A stretch of DNA of 64,000 nt from Candidatus Melainabacteria bacterium (GCA_016716405.1 JADJWK010000001.1:124001-188000); one strand, 5' to 3'. Positions 8,500-18,171 are shown, counted from the stretch's first letter. Translations and numbers: made by a program. The notes: generated by a model not told the origin, from the sequence alone.

Positions 8500-8795
8500 A
8501 CCATTACCCCCATCCTCGATTATCGGTCCTGCCGGAGCCCCAAGCATCCCCCAATTGGCACTTTTCAGACCTTAAATAGTTCACCACAAATAGTGCCATT
8601 TCGACTTCGCCTGATCACTCGAAAGTGTGGTTCTCAGTCCACACCATTAGAGGACCCTGCACCCGAAAGCCTTGTGCAGACTTCCGCTCCGCGACCCTCG
8701 CCTCGAGCAGTACCGGAATGGGTGTTTGTCAGAGAGGCGTCTGCGGTGGCACAATTGAACTGGGCAGATCCTATATATCGCAACGCATCCATACT

Positions 8796-11207
8796 ATGGG
8801 CCTTGAAAAAATCAGGGAAGTGGACAGTCCAGAACACGGACAATCGATTGCCGCCGGTGCCGAGCCGGGCGCGCTTCATCGACGACTGGTGGGAACCACC
8901 GTTCACGACACTTATACAATCGATGAGGTCCTGTCGCTCAGCGACAGCAGCGCCGTTTTTCTTGCCACCGAAGACATGAGCGACAAAAGAGTGGTGCTGA
9001 AAACGCCCTTCGAGCAGACCGAATCGAACATAGCCGCCCTCGAAGAACGGGTCAAAGCGTTGATGTTCTTCAACCACAACAACGTGGTGCCTTTCCTCAA
9101 TTATCGTCGTCCTTATTATGCGATGGAATACCTGGGAAACATGAGCCTGGCGAAAGTGACCGGCAGAGCGAAGCCGATTGAGTCCAGAGACAAGCTTTTC
9201 CAGTTACTTGTGCCGATCGTCAGAGCCATGAGCGTTGCCCATGAAGCCGGTATAACCCATGGCGCCCTCTGTCCGGAAGACATCTTCCTGGTGAAACAAA
9301 ACAATGAATTCGTAGTAAAAGTTGCCGGATTCGCCTCCATAAAAGAAGAGAAGCCCGGTCTCCTTCACGACCTGGCAGCCTTCGGGAAGATTGTCTTCCT
9401 CTGCGCCAGTGGCAGAAGCCTGGACGATACGGTCCATGACCCTTTCCCACAGCCACTCTCCCGATACGCGCCGGGCTTGCACAACAGTCAAGGACTGGAC
9501 AATCTCATCATCAGGGCTCTCGGGAAGATTCAGGACTGTCATTTCGAGAGCTTCGAGGAAGTCCAATCGGCACTGGACTACTGGTACAACGCCGAGGAGT
9601 CGGCTGTCATCGAGGAGCCGGAACCTTCATCGCTCTTTCGATCGCGCCTGCTGGAAATATCCGCATCCGAGCTCGAGGCCGAAGCCGCTGCTGCCCTGCA
9701 GGACACAGATGAGAGCACTCCCATTTTCGATCAAAAACCGGTTCAAGAGCCAGGTACTTCACTGACTGAAGATACCGTCGAAGAAGAGGTTCTGGTGTCT
9801 GAAAAAGTGGAAGCGCCTGCGGAGGCTCCGGCCGAGGAGCAGAACGCGGTCGATCCAGATCAGGACCCTCTAATCGGTCAAGTTCTCTTCGATCGCTATG
9901 TAGTCCTCGACCGGCTGAGCAAAGGGCGAACCGCCACCGTGTATGTTGCCAGCGATATGATCGCCGACCGCGTGGTGGCCATGAAAACCCTCAACGACCC
10001 GGAGATGGAGAGCGTCCTGGATTTCGCCCGGGAGATCGAACAGAAATCATCGATTCAGCATCCCGGTCTCGTCCAGTTTCTCGACTATCAACAGACCATG
10101 ACTCATCCCTTCTATGTCATGGAGTTTGTCGAGGCTCCCACCCTGTCCGAGCTCCTCGATCTGGTCAAGCGCACCGAGACAGAAGAGCAGATTGCCTCCG
10201 CGGCCCTGCAAATCTGCGATATTCTCTCGGTCATCCACCGGAGCGGAGCCATCCATGGCAATATCACCGCCGACAGTGTCATCATTCTAGAGGAAGCAGG
10301 CAATTCCCTGGTCAAACTAGCCGGTCTCGGGACAAGGCAGGCCCGCTTCGCCTACTACAGAGATCTGGATTCGGCGGATGGCTACATGAAGCTGGCAGAA
10401 TACGAGCAGATCAAAAACAGCACGAAAGTCGATATACATGATACGGCGGTGGTGCTCTACCAGATGGCCACTGGAAGATTGCCTTACGAAACGTTCTCAG
10501 GCGACTCCCTGACCACCAGCGGTCTGACTCCGTTTTGCGAAAAAGTAGCCTTCCTGCGCCCGGATCTCTTCGCCGTGGAAGTTCTCGACTCGATTATCGA
10601 GCGGGCTTTCGACAAGGACAACCCGAACAAATTCCAGAATATCGAGCAGCTTCGCGAAGCCATCTCCGAATGGATAGAAGCAACCAGGGAAGAGCTTACC
10701 GACGAAGACCACTCGTCCATGTCTGATGAGCTCACAAGCGGGGTACGCCGGTGGTCCAGCGAACTGAAAGACCTCCGGAATCTCGAAGAAGAGCGAGAAG
10801 AGCGACTCGCCCTCAAATCCACTCAGGTGAAAAGCGAAAAGACCATCGGCATGCAACTGACCAAAGTCATTGCCGTGAAAGGCAGACGTAAATCTCCGGT
10901 GCGGGCCATCGCCGAGCTGATTTTCTCCATTCTGGCAATCGGAGCAGTAATCTTTGCCGGTATCAACTATGTGACCAGCAACTTCGAAAGCCTCAAGAAA
11001 TCGTATTTACAGGCTTCACGCCAGCTCAGCTCCAGGGTCGCCCTGGCGCCGGGAGAAGGAGCCTCGGGGACAGCCCAGGCAGGGATCGATACCCTCGACA
11101 GCTTCGACTACAAGCAATCGCCCATTTATAAGCGCTGGACCAAGACCAGAGAAGTAGGGAAGCGACGACGGATCGACGAGACAGGAAAGCTCAGGGAGAA
11201 ATGGTGA
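8796..11207 (+). CDS. Tandem double-pseudokinase membrane protein
   Basis: Two kinase-fold domains (about residues 38-265 and 360-632) are joined by an acidic linker, followed by a membrane segment (about 704-726) and a basic tail of about 75 residues. The catalytic motifs are eroded in both. HRD is HGA (155-157) and HGN (487-489), and DFG is GFA (188-190) and GLG (510-512). The ATP-binding Lys is kept (K69, K397). The repeated HG(x) pattern, shared with the protein at 882, suggests one family of pseudokinases. The membrane region resembles that of the 882 protein (ALKSTQV, KSPV). ATG 8796 was chosen; GTG 8625 is in frame but adds Cys-rich, kinase-unrelated residues. The stop overlaps the start of the Tad-like gene at 11201, so the two are probably made together. 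Confidence 0.85.
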   Translation: MGLEKIREVDSPEHGQSIAAGAEPGALHRRLVGTTVHDTYTIDEVLSLSDSSAVFLATEDMSDKRVVLKTPFEQTESNIAALEERVKALMFFNHNNVVPFLNYRRPYYAMEYLGNMSLAKVTGRAKPIESRDKLFQLLVPIVRAMSVAHEAGITHGALCPEDIFLVKQNNEFVVKVAGFASIKEEKPGLLHDLAAFGKIVFLCASGRSLDDTVHDPFPQPLSRYAPGLHNSQGLDNLIIRALGKIQDCHFESFEEVQSALDYWYNAEESAVIEEPEPSSLFRSRLLEISASELEAEAAAALQDTDESTPIFDQKPVQEPGTSLTEDTVEEEVLVSEKVEAPAEAPAEEQNAVDPDQDPLIGQVLFDRYVVLDRLSKGRTATVYVASDMIADRVVAMKTLNDPEMESVLDFAREIEQKSSIQHPGLVQFLDYQQTMTHPFYVMEFVEAPTLSELLDLVKRTETEEQIASAALQICDILSVIHRSGAIHGNITADSVIILEEAGNSLVKLAGLGTRQARFAYYRDLDSADGYMKLAEYEQIKNSTKVDIHDTAVVLYQMATGRLPYETFSGDSLTTSGLTPFCEKVAFLRPDLFAVEVLDSIIERAFDKDNPNKFQNIEQLREAISEWIEATREELTDEDHSSMSDELTSGVRRWSSELKDLRNLEEEREERLALKSTQVKSEKTIGMQLTKVIAVKGRRKSPVRAIAELIFSILAIGAVIFAGINYVTSNFESLKKSYLQASRQLSSRVALAPGEGASGTAQAGIDTLDSFDYKQSPIYKRWTKTREVGKRRRIDETGKLREKW

Positions 11208-13141
11208 GAATGAGATCAGGCACCGCCAGAACATCCACGATGAATCTAGCTGTCACCGTCGCCGTTTTTCTGGCCTTTGCCGCCATGGCCTCGGTGGTGA
11301 TCAAGCTTCCCGAGCTTGTCCAGAAAAACCACAGCCCGGTGGAGAAAGCGGCTCTGGCAGCGGCCGGAGAGCTGAGCAAGATTGTGGTGAACACAAGCGC
11401 CTGCGGCTTCGTTTCCCTGGCCGACCATGAGGCTGCCGGCAAAGGAACCCTGGCAAAAGATGGATATCCGTTGCCGGTTCGCGGAATCAATTCCCTGATT
11501 GGAACAGCACGGCTCAGCTTGATTGTTGCCGACAAGCTCGATCAGAGCCTCATGGAAGAATTTGCCGAGCAAGATCTGAAACTGGTCCTGGCCGCCAAAG
11601 ACGAGCTTCTCGATTGCCTGAAGAAATCCCTCACGAAAGACGGCGAAGCAACGGACTGCAACGGCGCTCCTGTAAGGCCTCATAAGACAGCCCTGGCAGC
11701 TTATCGAGAGGCAGGCGGCAAGAGCAAACAGCTCGCACTAACCCTGGGATCGCTTCAGGGAGGCTCCACCACCAGTACGCCGGTACCGCAGCCCGAGCAT
11801 ATGGCACCGGTGCCCTCGGGTCTTCAGGATTCCGGCTTCTACAGGGCCTTCGTCAACATCCCGTACAAAGACATTTCTTTTGTTTTCGGCGGTCTGGGAC
11901 GAGAAACGATGCTGGTGGACGGCAAACAATGGCGAGCCGAAATAGCCGATCTGTCCTATCAGTTTCCAACCATCGTGAAAGTAGAGACAGGCAAAGGCAA
12001 CGAGATTGCCTGCGCACAACCGGGAGCACCCGAGGCTGAGCTACCTTCGCCCGGAGCTCTGACCATGACATTTCCGGATGGGCCGGTGCCGGAGATCAAG
12101 CATCCCGGCGACTGCTACCGGAATGAGAGCTTGAACAGCGCCGACAACGACACCACCGACCTGCTCACAGCCAGCGGCGGCGACTATCCTGTCGACGGGG
12201 GAAGCCATATGGCCGAACTGCCCTGGCCCCTGACCGGCACAAAAAGCAACGAGTCTCCTGCCAACGTCTGGCGTCTCGCCCTCCACGACTGGATTCGCCG
12301 GGCCGGTCCGGGAGCCAATATCGGCTCGATCGTGGCGATGCAGGACATCGAGCTGGACCGCCCCAAACCATCCAAGATCATGTGGACCGCACCAGTGCAG
12401 CGGGGTCAGACATATTCTTCGATAGAACCGATCTCCTCCGGAATAGTGCATATTTTCGAATTCGACCGGGACGGCTATGTCTCCTACAGAAGCAAGCTGG
12501 TGGCGCCTTATCCTCTCTATGCAAGCAGTCAGGGTCAACTCTACTGCGAATGTTTCGGCGCCATCAAGTATAGTGACATCGGCTTGCAAGCGATCATGAT
12601 CCCCCTGTCCCCGAGAGCCAAGCGCCTCACAATGCGCGCCGCCTGGGACGTCTATATCCGGGACGAGGTGCGCAGGCCGGGCACAGTGGACGGCGGCAAG
12701 CATGCCGGCCAACCGGTAGCCATGCCCGTCCTCGCCATGGATGCGAAGGCGCCTTATATATGCACCGATCTGACAGGCCCCCCTATGATCCTGCCGGCTA
12801 GCTTCGAAGGGGGAACGGAAACCGCTGAAGATCAGGCAGCTGAAGGCGAAGCCGTGGACCAGGGCAAGGGGCTGGGTAAAGGAGCGGGAAGCGGTCTGGT
12901 CGGACTATCAGGAAGGCAGGAGATGGGCTATCTCCCGCTCGTCTCACCGCAGTCGGACTTCGGAGAAGCCATGAGCCCGCCACCGCCGTTCGTCCGCCCC
13001 ATGCCCTTCGGAAATGGCAGAAGACCCTTCAGCCGCGCCAGCGGCACAGCAGTGGACATCAAGTTCAGACGCCAGATCGATGTCACCGAGCTGAATGGCT
13101 TTGCCAGCACCGGCTATATCGGCATCACCGGAGAGAATTGA
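11201..13141 (+). CDS. Large Tad-like membrane-anchored secreted protein
   Basis: After a short basic N-terminus, one hydrophobic segment (about residues 13-33) is followed by EKAALAAAGELSKIVVNTSACGF, the same layout as the incomplete gene at the left edge. The remaining 600 residues are predicted extracytoplasmic, with scattered Cys (for example CYRNES, LYCECFG, YICTDL), a Gly-rich segment (GKGLGKGAGSGLVGLSG) and a terminal FRRQIDVTELNGFASTGYIGI. I know no named family for the large domain. ATG 11201 overlaps the pseudokinase stop by 7 bases; ATG 11210 and 11240 are in frame. The coupling suggests that this is the partner or cargo of the pseudokinase. Confidence 0.78.
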   Translation: MVRMRSGTARTSTMNLAVTVAVFLAFAAMASVVIKLPELVQKNHSPVEKAALAAAGELSKIVVNTSACGFVSLADHEAAGKGTLAKDGYPLPVRGINSLIGTARLSLIVADKLDQSLMEEFAEQDLKLVLAAKDELLDCLKKSLTKDGEATDCNGAPVRPHKTALAAYREAGGKSKQLALTLGSLQGGSTTSTPVPQPEHMAPVPSGLQDSGFYRAFVNIPYKDISFVFGGLGRETMLVDGKQWRAEIADLSYQFPTIVKVETGKGNEIACAQPGAPEAELPSPGALTMTFPDGPVPEIKHPGDCYRNESLNSADNDTTDLLTASGGDYPVDGGSHMAELPWPLTGTKSNESPANVWRLALHDWIRRAGPGANIGSIVAMQDIELDRPKPSKIMWTAPVQRGQTYSSIEPISSGIVHIFEFDRDGYVSYRSKLVAPYPLYASSQGQLYCECFGAIKYSDIGLQAIMIPLSPRAKRLTMRAAWDVYIRDEVRRPGTVDGGKHAGQPVAMPVLAMDAKAPYICTDLTGPPMILPASFEGGTETAEDQAAEGEAVDQGKGLGKGAGSGLVGLSGRQEMGYLPLVSPQSDFGEAMSPPPPFVRPMPFGNGRRPFSRASGTAVDIKFRRQIDVTELNGFASTGYIGITGEN

Positions 13142-13197
13142 AGCAGGAAGGGACGATTTTAAATGATGCAATTCGGGCTTGTGGTACCAGGCCGGTA

Positions 13198-13323
13198 TTA
13201 GGACTTTTGGAGCCTGAGATACCGCCGGGAAATCATTGAAGCCATCAGAAGAGCGCTGGGTGATACCAGAGCGTAAGCTTCAAGCAGTTTCAGCCTGAGC
13301 ACTTGATTCCCGGGATCGCTCAT
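13198..13323 (-). CDS. Small hypothetical protein (41 residues)
   Basis: ATG 13323 is preceded by AAAAGGAG with a four-base gap, a strong ribosome site, which is why the short frame is called over a longer one that starts upstream without such a site. The product MSDPGNQVLRLK... is basic and slightly hydrophobic in the middle (AYALVSPSALLMASMI) and ends RRYLRLQKS. No family is recognised. It stands alone between convergent larger genes. Confidence 0.5.
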   Translation of the reverse strand: MSDPGNQVLRLKLLEAYALVSPSALLMASMISRRYLRLQKS

Positions 13324-13639
13324 GCTACTCCTTTTGCTGTGGATCAACCTCCACATGCCACTGGTTACAGTGGCAAGAAAATCGAAAACAAAATACGAAC
13401 CAGTCTCAGGGCTCCGGTTCTTGCTTAAGCTTCTCGGCTTACAAAATACGGCAAGCCGATATTTTTTTGAAATCAATTAGTTACCTTTTTCCCAAATGCG
13501 ACAATTCACCCGCTCCCTTCCTCCGGGACAGGTGAATCACTAACGCCTCGCGATGGCGCTTCTCCTATTTCGCAAATGGCGTAACTTCTCTTCTCGACGC
13601 CATCATATGTGGGACTACCATTCAGATACCGACTCAATT
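13324..13639. other. Non-coding stretch
   Basis: No gene is supported. The sequence is AT-richer than the neighbours and must include the promoter for the small gene at 13323. No clear terminator was found for the operon that ends at 13640. Confidence 0.4.
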
Positions 13640-14902
13640 CTATACCCAGGACCACTGCATCCTCGACGGCAAGTAGATATTCAGCTCCAGCAGAGCCTGA
13701 TCGAGAGTTCCTTTCATAGCAGCCATATGGCTCAGAACATCCACCACTCCGTCTGATGTAATGAACCCCTGCTTCAAACAGCTTTGAAGGCGCAGAGCGG
13801 CATAGAGATGCGATTCGCTAATCAGCCCGGCGGTCAAAAGGGCGCTCCCGAGCCGCACCGAAGAGCTCGTCCCGGATGACATGACCCGCTCCACCTGAGC
13901 TACATCGACCAGACCGGCGGCCACGAGGATCTCGCCCAGCCGAGGGTGGGCACCCCCGGCACCGGCCGAGCGGGCTTCGGTGACCGCCTCATAGAGATTC
14001 TGGCCCTGGCGGCAGATGCGAAACAAGGCTCTGGAGGCTTGAGCAGGGGTCAGAACAGCACCGGAGATCGATGAAAGCAAATTGGCTGCCGCCTCGAGAT
14101 GCGCAGCCGACGCCAGCCCCCGCTCCTCCAAAACTGCCTCGAAATCCTTGCTCTTGAACAGCTCGATCTCCAGACACTCGGCATAATCCTCGGCGGTAAT
14201 CACCCTTGCCATCTGGAATAACTCGCCTATCCTCACGTCCCGAGCATCAGGCTGGACGAAGGTTCCCAGCTCGAACAGGGCTTGCTCCAGAGTGACAGAC
14301 TGCTTGCAGGCATACCCGAGTCCTTTGACCGCATTGTCCCTGGAAAGTCCCCCGGAGCGCACCATGAGCACTGCAGTGAGGGCGGATGTCAGTCCCTGCA
14401 CAGAGATGACATTCTCCAGGACCATGACCTGACCGACCATGCTGGCATACTCGTTGGACTTCACGAGAATCGGACCGAGCTGCTCCCGGGAAATGACCTC
14501 CGCGTCCACCAGGATATTGGTCAATTCGTTGGCTGCCGAAACGAAGACCCTGGTGGTACGGTGCACCGACCTCACCTTGTTGAGGGCTTCGGCGAATTTG
14601 ATGTTTTGCTGCACAGCGATACGAAGGGCGCGAATCGCCATATCGAGGGATACCTGCCTGGAGCCTATGCGCGAAAGCGCCTCTCCGGCAAGATCCATGG
14701 CTGATCTCTCCAGGGAGCCCGAGCTCATAATCGCCTGAATCAGGGGCATCTTCAGATCGCGGGCAATCGTCTTGAAATCCGCCAGCTCTTCACGGCTGAC
14801 TATTCCACTGCCGACCAGAAGCTGTATGAACAACTGAGATTGATCGGTCTGCGTATCCAAAAAGTGTCTCCGCCGGTTAATCCAGAGCTCATTGAGATTC
14901 AA
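13640..14902 (-). CDS. MshEN/GspE-N-like repeat protein
   Basis: The sequence is a series of units resembling the N-terminal domain of type II secretion and type IV pilus ATPases (MshEN/GspE-N). Clear copies are RIGELFQMARVITAEDYAECL, RLGEILVAAGLVDVAQVERVM and RLGSALLTAGLISESHLYAAL, each with (R)(L/I)GxxLxxxGLIxxxxLxxAL-type spacing. Weaker copies lie nearer the N-terminus (LLVGSGIVSREELADF, ILVDAEVISREQLGPI). There is no ATPase domain. Such units bind cyclic di-GMP in MshE, so a ligand- or protein-binding scaffold is possible, but this is inference. It is the last gene of a three-gene operon, 25 bases after the EF-hand gene. Confidence 0.65.
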   Translation of the reverse strand: MNLNELWINRRRHFLDTQTDQSQLFIQLLVGSGIVSREELADFKTIARDLKMPLIQAIMSSGSLERSAMDLAGEALSRIGSRQVSLDMAIRALRIAVQQNIKFAEALNKVRSVHRTTRVFVSAANELTNILVDAEVISREQLGPILVKSNEYASMVGQVMVLENVISVQGLTSALTAVLMVRSGGLSRDNAVKGLGYACKQSVTLEQALFELGTFVQPDARDVRIGELFQMARVITAEDYAECLEIELFKSKDFEAVLEERGLASAAHLEAAANLLSSISGAVLTPAQASRALFRICRQGQNLYEAVTEARSAGAGGAHPRLGEILVAAGLVDVAQVERVMSSGTSSSVRLGSALLTAGLISESHLYAALRLQSCLKQGFITSDGVVDVLSHMAAMKGTLDQALLELNIYLPSRMQWSWV

Positions 14903-14927
14903 AGCTCATTCTAGATTATTCCTCACC

Positions 14928-15728
14928 TCAGCGGTTATGGAAACGCTTTACGTCATCGAAGTCGATACCGGGAGAGCCGCGATCGATATTGCCGTAATTG
15001 GAGCTGAGATAGCGCACAAGGGTGCTGGCTGTGATATCGCCCCGGGCATGCCCTGCCGCCTCGCGCAATTCGCCCCGATCGACTTTGCCGTCTTTCGACG
15101 AATCGATCCATTCGATATTGGCTTCGAAGAGCTCCGGCAGAGACCGCTTAACTTTCAGCTCCTCGTGCCTGACAAAGACCGCATCATGCAACCTGGCGAT
15201 TTCATCCACCGCCATCGCCTCGGCAGGCAGATTGACCTTGAGCGCTTCCCCGAAGGTCTGCTCAGCGCGGTCTTCCTCACCCTGGCGCAGCTGGATCGCC
15301 CCCAGGCGCGCTCGCTCGATGAAGGGCGAAGCGGCAGTGAAGCTCAGCCTGTCCGCCAGCTCGCCGACTTCCCCGGCTTTGCCGGCCGGGCTTCTCCGGG
15401 CGAGCTCCCGCATGGTGCGAGCGTCTCTTGCCAGGGCACGGATATCGAGCTGGTCGGCTAGACCGACGACCCGCTCCTGGGCGGACTCCGCAAGATGCAG
15501 AGAACGGACCTGAAAAAGCTCCCTCACAGCCCCGCTCTCCTCGCGCATCTGATTGAGAACCGAGCGGTTCTGATTGCGTCCACCTCCTGGAATCATCGAT
15601 GCCTGGTCGATATTTATCCTGCTTTCGTCTCCCGGGAAGGCGAATTTGATCATATGCTCGTTGATCACGGCGGAAGCATCGATGGCTTCTACTCTTCCTG
15701 GTGTCTGGTTGTCCATTGGTGTGCCCAT
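14928..15728 (-). CDS. EF-hand protein of unknown function
   Basis: The C-terminal part carries an EF-hand loop DSSKDGKVDRGE (D at positions 1, 5 and 9, E at 12), and probably a second, degraded one (YGNIDRGSPGIDFDDV). The first 180 residues are helical, with an ESAQERVVGLADQLDIRALARDARTM-type charged pattern and TPR-like features (GAIQLRQGEEDRAEQTFGEALKV). No signal peptide is seen. The start at 15728 lies four bases after the stop of the protease gene, so the two are co-transcribed and probably co-translated. It may be a calcium-responsive partner or inhibitor of the protease; that is inference from context. Confidence 0.7.
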   Translation of the reverse strand: MGTPMDNQTPGRVEAIDASAVINEHMIKFAFPGDESRINIDQASMIPGGGRNQNRSVLNQMREESGAVRELFQVRSLHLAESAQERVVGLADQLDIRALARDARTMRELARRSPAGKAGEVGELADRLSFTAASPFIERARLGAIQLRQGEEDRAEQTFGEALKVNLPAEAMAVDEIARLHDAVFVRHEELKVKRSLPELFEANIEWIDSSKDGKVDRGELREAAGHARGDITASTLVRYLSSNYGNIDRGSPGIDFDDVKRFHNR

Positions 15729-15732
15729 TGTC

Positions 15733-18171
15733 TTACTCCGAGAATACGATTTCGCTGAAGTTCTGCCTGAACTCTTTCAAGCTTACTCTGGTGGTTCCGC
15801 GTGGACTGTCCACGCCTCCCCCCCAGGGGTTTCTGATAGTGAGGGTGCCCCCGTCCGGACCTTCGGGATCGTAACCGATGACGCTGTAGGCATGCGCGTT
15901 GGGGAATCCGTCCTCGGTCTCGTCATCGAAGATATTGCCGTTGATCCCGGCCATCACCGGTCTCTTCTCGTCACCGCAGAGCGCGGCCGTGAGCTTCTCT
16001 TTGAGACTCGCATCACTGGCGAAGAAGACCAGATCGAAGTCTTTTCCTTTGCCGGTGAGCAAAGTCATGGCATTGCCCAGAAGGAGCTCGCCGCCGTCGC
16101 TGCCTTCGGATATGGTGTCACCACCGGAGGGGTTCATGATGCTCCGGCGGAAAATCGAGCTCTGACGGTACTTGCCATAAGCCTTCTCAAGGACGTTGGC
16201 CCAGACACCATTGCTTCCGCCCTGGTTGAACAGACCCATCTCCGCTTCGGTGGGACGGTCCACCGTGATCGGCTCATCGGTGGCACCGGGGAAAGTCACT
16301 GTAAACGTCCCGTCGCCATTGTCCTCGATCATATCGGCAATCGCCTGAGGGTTGGTGGCAGCAAGGGAAGCTACCGCAGCCTCGAAATAGCAGTCGCCAA
16401 TCATCCCCTGCTTGACGGCATCCGGTTTGATGGCATCAAGAGAATCGCTCTTGCCGCCATAGAGCTCCCGGCTGCCGCCCGACTGGGCTTCCCATGTCCT
16501 GAATAGAGCGCTGGAGACTCTTGCCACGGTGTCGTCACCGTAGTAGTCCAGGTCCTCCATTGTGATCCCGTCGTTCTCCCAGCCGAACTCATCATCATGG
16601 CCGTCTTCGAGCTTGGAATAATTGTCCCGGAGAAATTCCAGATTCGTCCGATCGGTCTCGCTCAGATTGTCAGCCTCCAGAGCTTTGTTGATCTCATTTT
16701 TCGAGAGAAACTCGTCACCGTCGCTGTCCAGATTCTTGAAACGATCCCCTGACTCGAGCCAGGACCGAGCCTCGAGAGGCTTTTGCCGGTCCCTGGTGTC
16801 TGACTCCTGGAGTTTGTTGAACTCAGCGAGATCCTTTCTGGTCACGCCATCGTTCTCGTCGAACCACTCGTCATTGCTAAGCTCCTCGAGTCCATGCTGA
16901 GCGCGATAGAGAGCCGCCACCACCTGGGCTTGCTTGCCGTTGTATCGATCGCCCTCCACCGCAAAAGCAAGCTCTTTCTCGTTGAGATAGCCGTTCTTGC
17001 CGGTGTCGAGGGCATCGAACATCTTCGTCGCTTCGTCGGCGAAGTCCTCTCTGGAGACCCGCCCGTCGCGCACTCTGGCCGGCGCCCTGTAAGGCTCGGC
17101 GCCGGGCAACGCCGGGGAGTTCGGAGTGCCAGCATGGGTATTGAATGAGCTGATACCGAAGTCCTTGCGGCCTTCGGTGATGTCCTTTCTGGTGATCCCG
17201 TCATTCTCGTCGAGCCACTCGTCGTTGCTGCGCTCTTCGAGATCGGACACCGAATCTTTCAGGTAAGCCGGTGCTTGTTTGTAGGCAGCAAGCTCATCCT
17301 TGCTCAGAAAGCCGTCGCCGTCCTTGTCGATCTTGTCGAAGTCTTTCTCAGCGAGCTCCATAGCTTTCATTCGTGTTTCGGCTTCGTTCAGATCAGCCCG
17401 GGTGACCCCGCTGTTCTCGTCTAACCACTCATCGTTGTGCAGCTCCTCGAGCTTGCCGATATTTCTCTTGAAAGTCTCGAGAGCCTGGCGTTCAGGCTGG
17501 CTCAGATCCTTATTGTCCTTCAGATACCGATCCACTTCTTTGCCGGTGATGTAGTCATCATGATCGGCATCGAGCTTGAGAAAGCGGCTGCGAACATAGT
17601 CGATCTCGGAATCAGCCGCTATAGGCGCCGCATTGCCTATAGCCCTGCCTGCAGCTCTGCCGGCTCCCGAGACCGGTCCTCGCTTATTTCGGCTCGGAGC
17701 TGTCGTGTCGGGCCCGGAAGCGTCAGGATTGGGTCCGGAAGAGTCCTGATTGGGCGCATGATCCCGAGCCTGATCTTGATTTTGGGTCTGAGCCTGATTC
17801 TGCTCCGGAGCCTTGCCGGGCGCCTGAGCCTGGTTGACGACGCCGCCATCGCTTCCAGAATAGACGCCATAGCCTCCTCCGTACCTGATGTTCGGGTTAC
17901 GGAAGAGACCCTGGAGAATATCGTTGATTTGCTCAGGAGAAGGGAAGTCCTCATAAAGACTGTTGATGGCGTCCCGCTCCAGCTCGGCAGTGCTCTTGCC
18001 GGCGCCGGCGATCTCCACGTCCGGGACAGGTGTGTCTCCGTCATTCTGCTGCTGCCGTCTCTGCTGCCTGGCGATCTCCACATCGCCGGGCTGTGCTTCA
18101 AAAGCGATAGCGGGCGGAGGCATAAAGCGCGCATCGCCGCCATTCTGGGCTTCGCTGATTTCTCGGCTCAT
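15733..18171 (-). CDS. Calpain-like C2 cysteine protease with EF-hand array
   Basis: Numbering follows ATG 18171. Residues 1-185 are low complexity (Gln/Asp/Pro/Gly). Four EF-hand loops follow (DADHDDYITGKE about 201, DKDGDGFLSKDE about 282, DTGKNGYLNEKE about 389, DSDGDEFLSKNE about 482). Each is followed by a repeat of the form NDEWxDENDGxTRKDL, which looks like a second, diverged EF-hand. The C-terminal 240 residues are a calpain-family peptidase: Q588 and C594 in QGMIGDCYFEA, H760 in NAHAYSVIGYD, N781 in IRNPWGG, so it is probably active. No signal peptide is visible. An in-frame extension to 18261 has no ribosome site. It is first in an operon with 15728 and 14902. Calcium control of proteolysis is an inference. 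Confidence 0.88.
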   Translation of the reverse strand: MSREISEAQNGGDARFMPPPAIAFEAQPGDVEIARQQRRQQQNDGDTPVPDVEIAGAGKSTAELERDAINSLYEDFPSPEQINDILQGLFRNPNIRYGGGYGVYSGSDGGVVNQAQAPGKAPEQNQAQTQNQDQARDHAPNQDSSGPNPDASGPDTTAPSRNKRGPVSGAGRAAGRAIGNAAPIAADSEIDYVRSRFLKLDADHDDYITGKEVDRYLKDNKDLSQPERQALETFKRNIGKLEELHNDEWLDENSGVTRADLNEAETRMKAMELAEKDFDKIDKDGDGFLSKDELAAYKQAPAYLKDSVSDLEERSNDEWLDENDGITRKDITEGRKDFGISSFNTHAGTPNSPALPGAEPYRAPARVRDGRVSREDFADEATKMFDALDTGKNGYLNEKELAFAVEGDRYNGKQAQVVAALYRAQHGLEELSNDEWFDENDGVTRKDLAEFNKLQESDTRDRQKPLEARSWLESGDRFKNLDSDGDEFLSKNEINKALEADNLSETDRTNLEFLRDNYSKLEDGHDDEFGWENDGITMEDLDYYGDDTVARVSSALFRTWEAQSGGSRELYGGKSDSLDAIKPDAVKQGMIGDCYFEAAVASLAATNPQAIADMIEDNGDGTFTVTFPGATDEPITVDRPTEAEMGLFNQGGSNGVWANVLEKAYGKYRQSSIFRRSIMNPSGGDTISEGSDGGELLLGNAMTLLTGKGKDFDLVFFASDASLKEKLTAALCGDEKRPVMAGINGNIFDDETEDGFPNAHAYSVIGYDPEGPDGGTLTIRNPWGGGVDSPRGTTRVSLKEFRQNFSEIVFSE

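Noticed and set aside
15574..16506. 310-codon plus-strand frame over the protease gene
   Set aside because: Shadow of the calpain-like catalytic domain on the minus strand.
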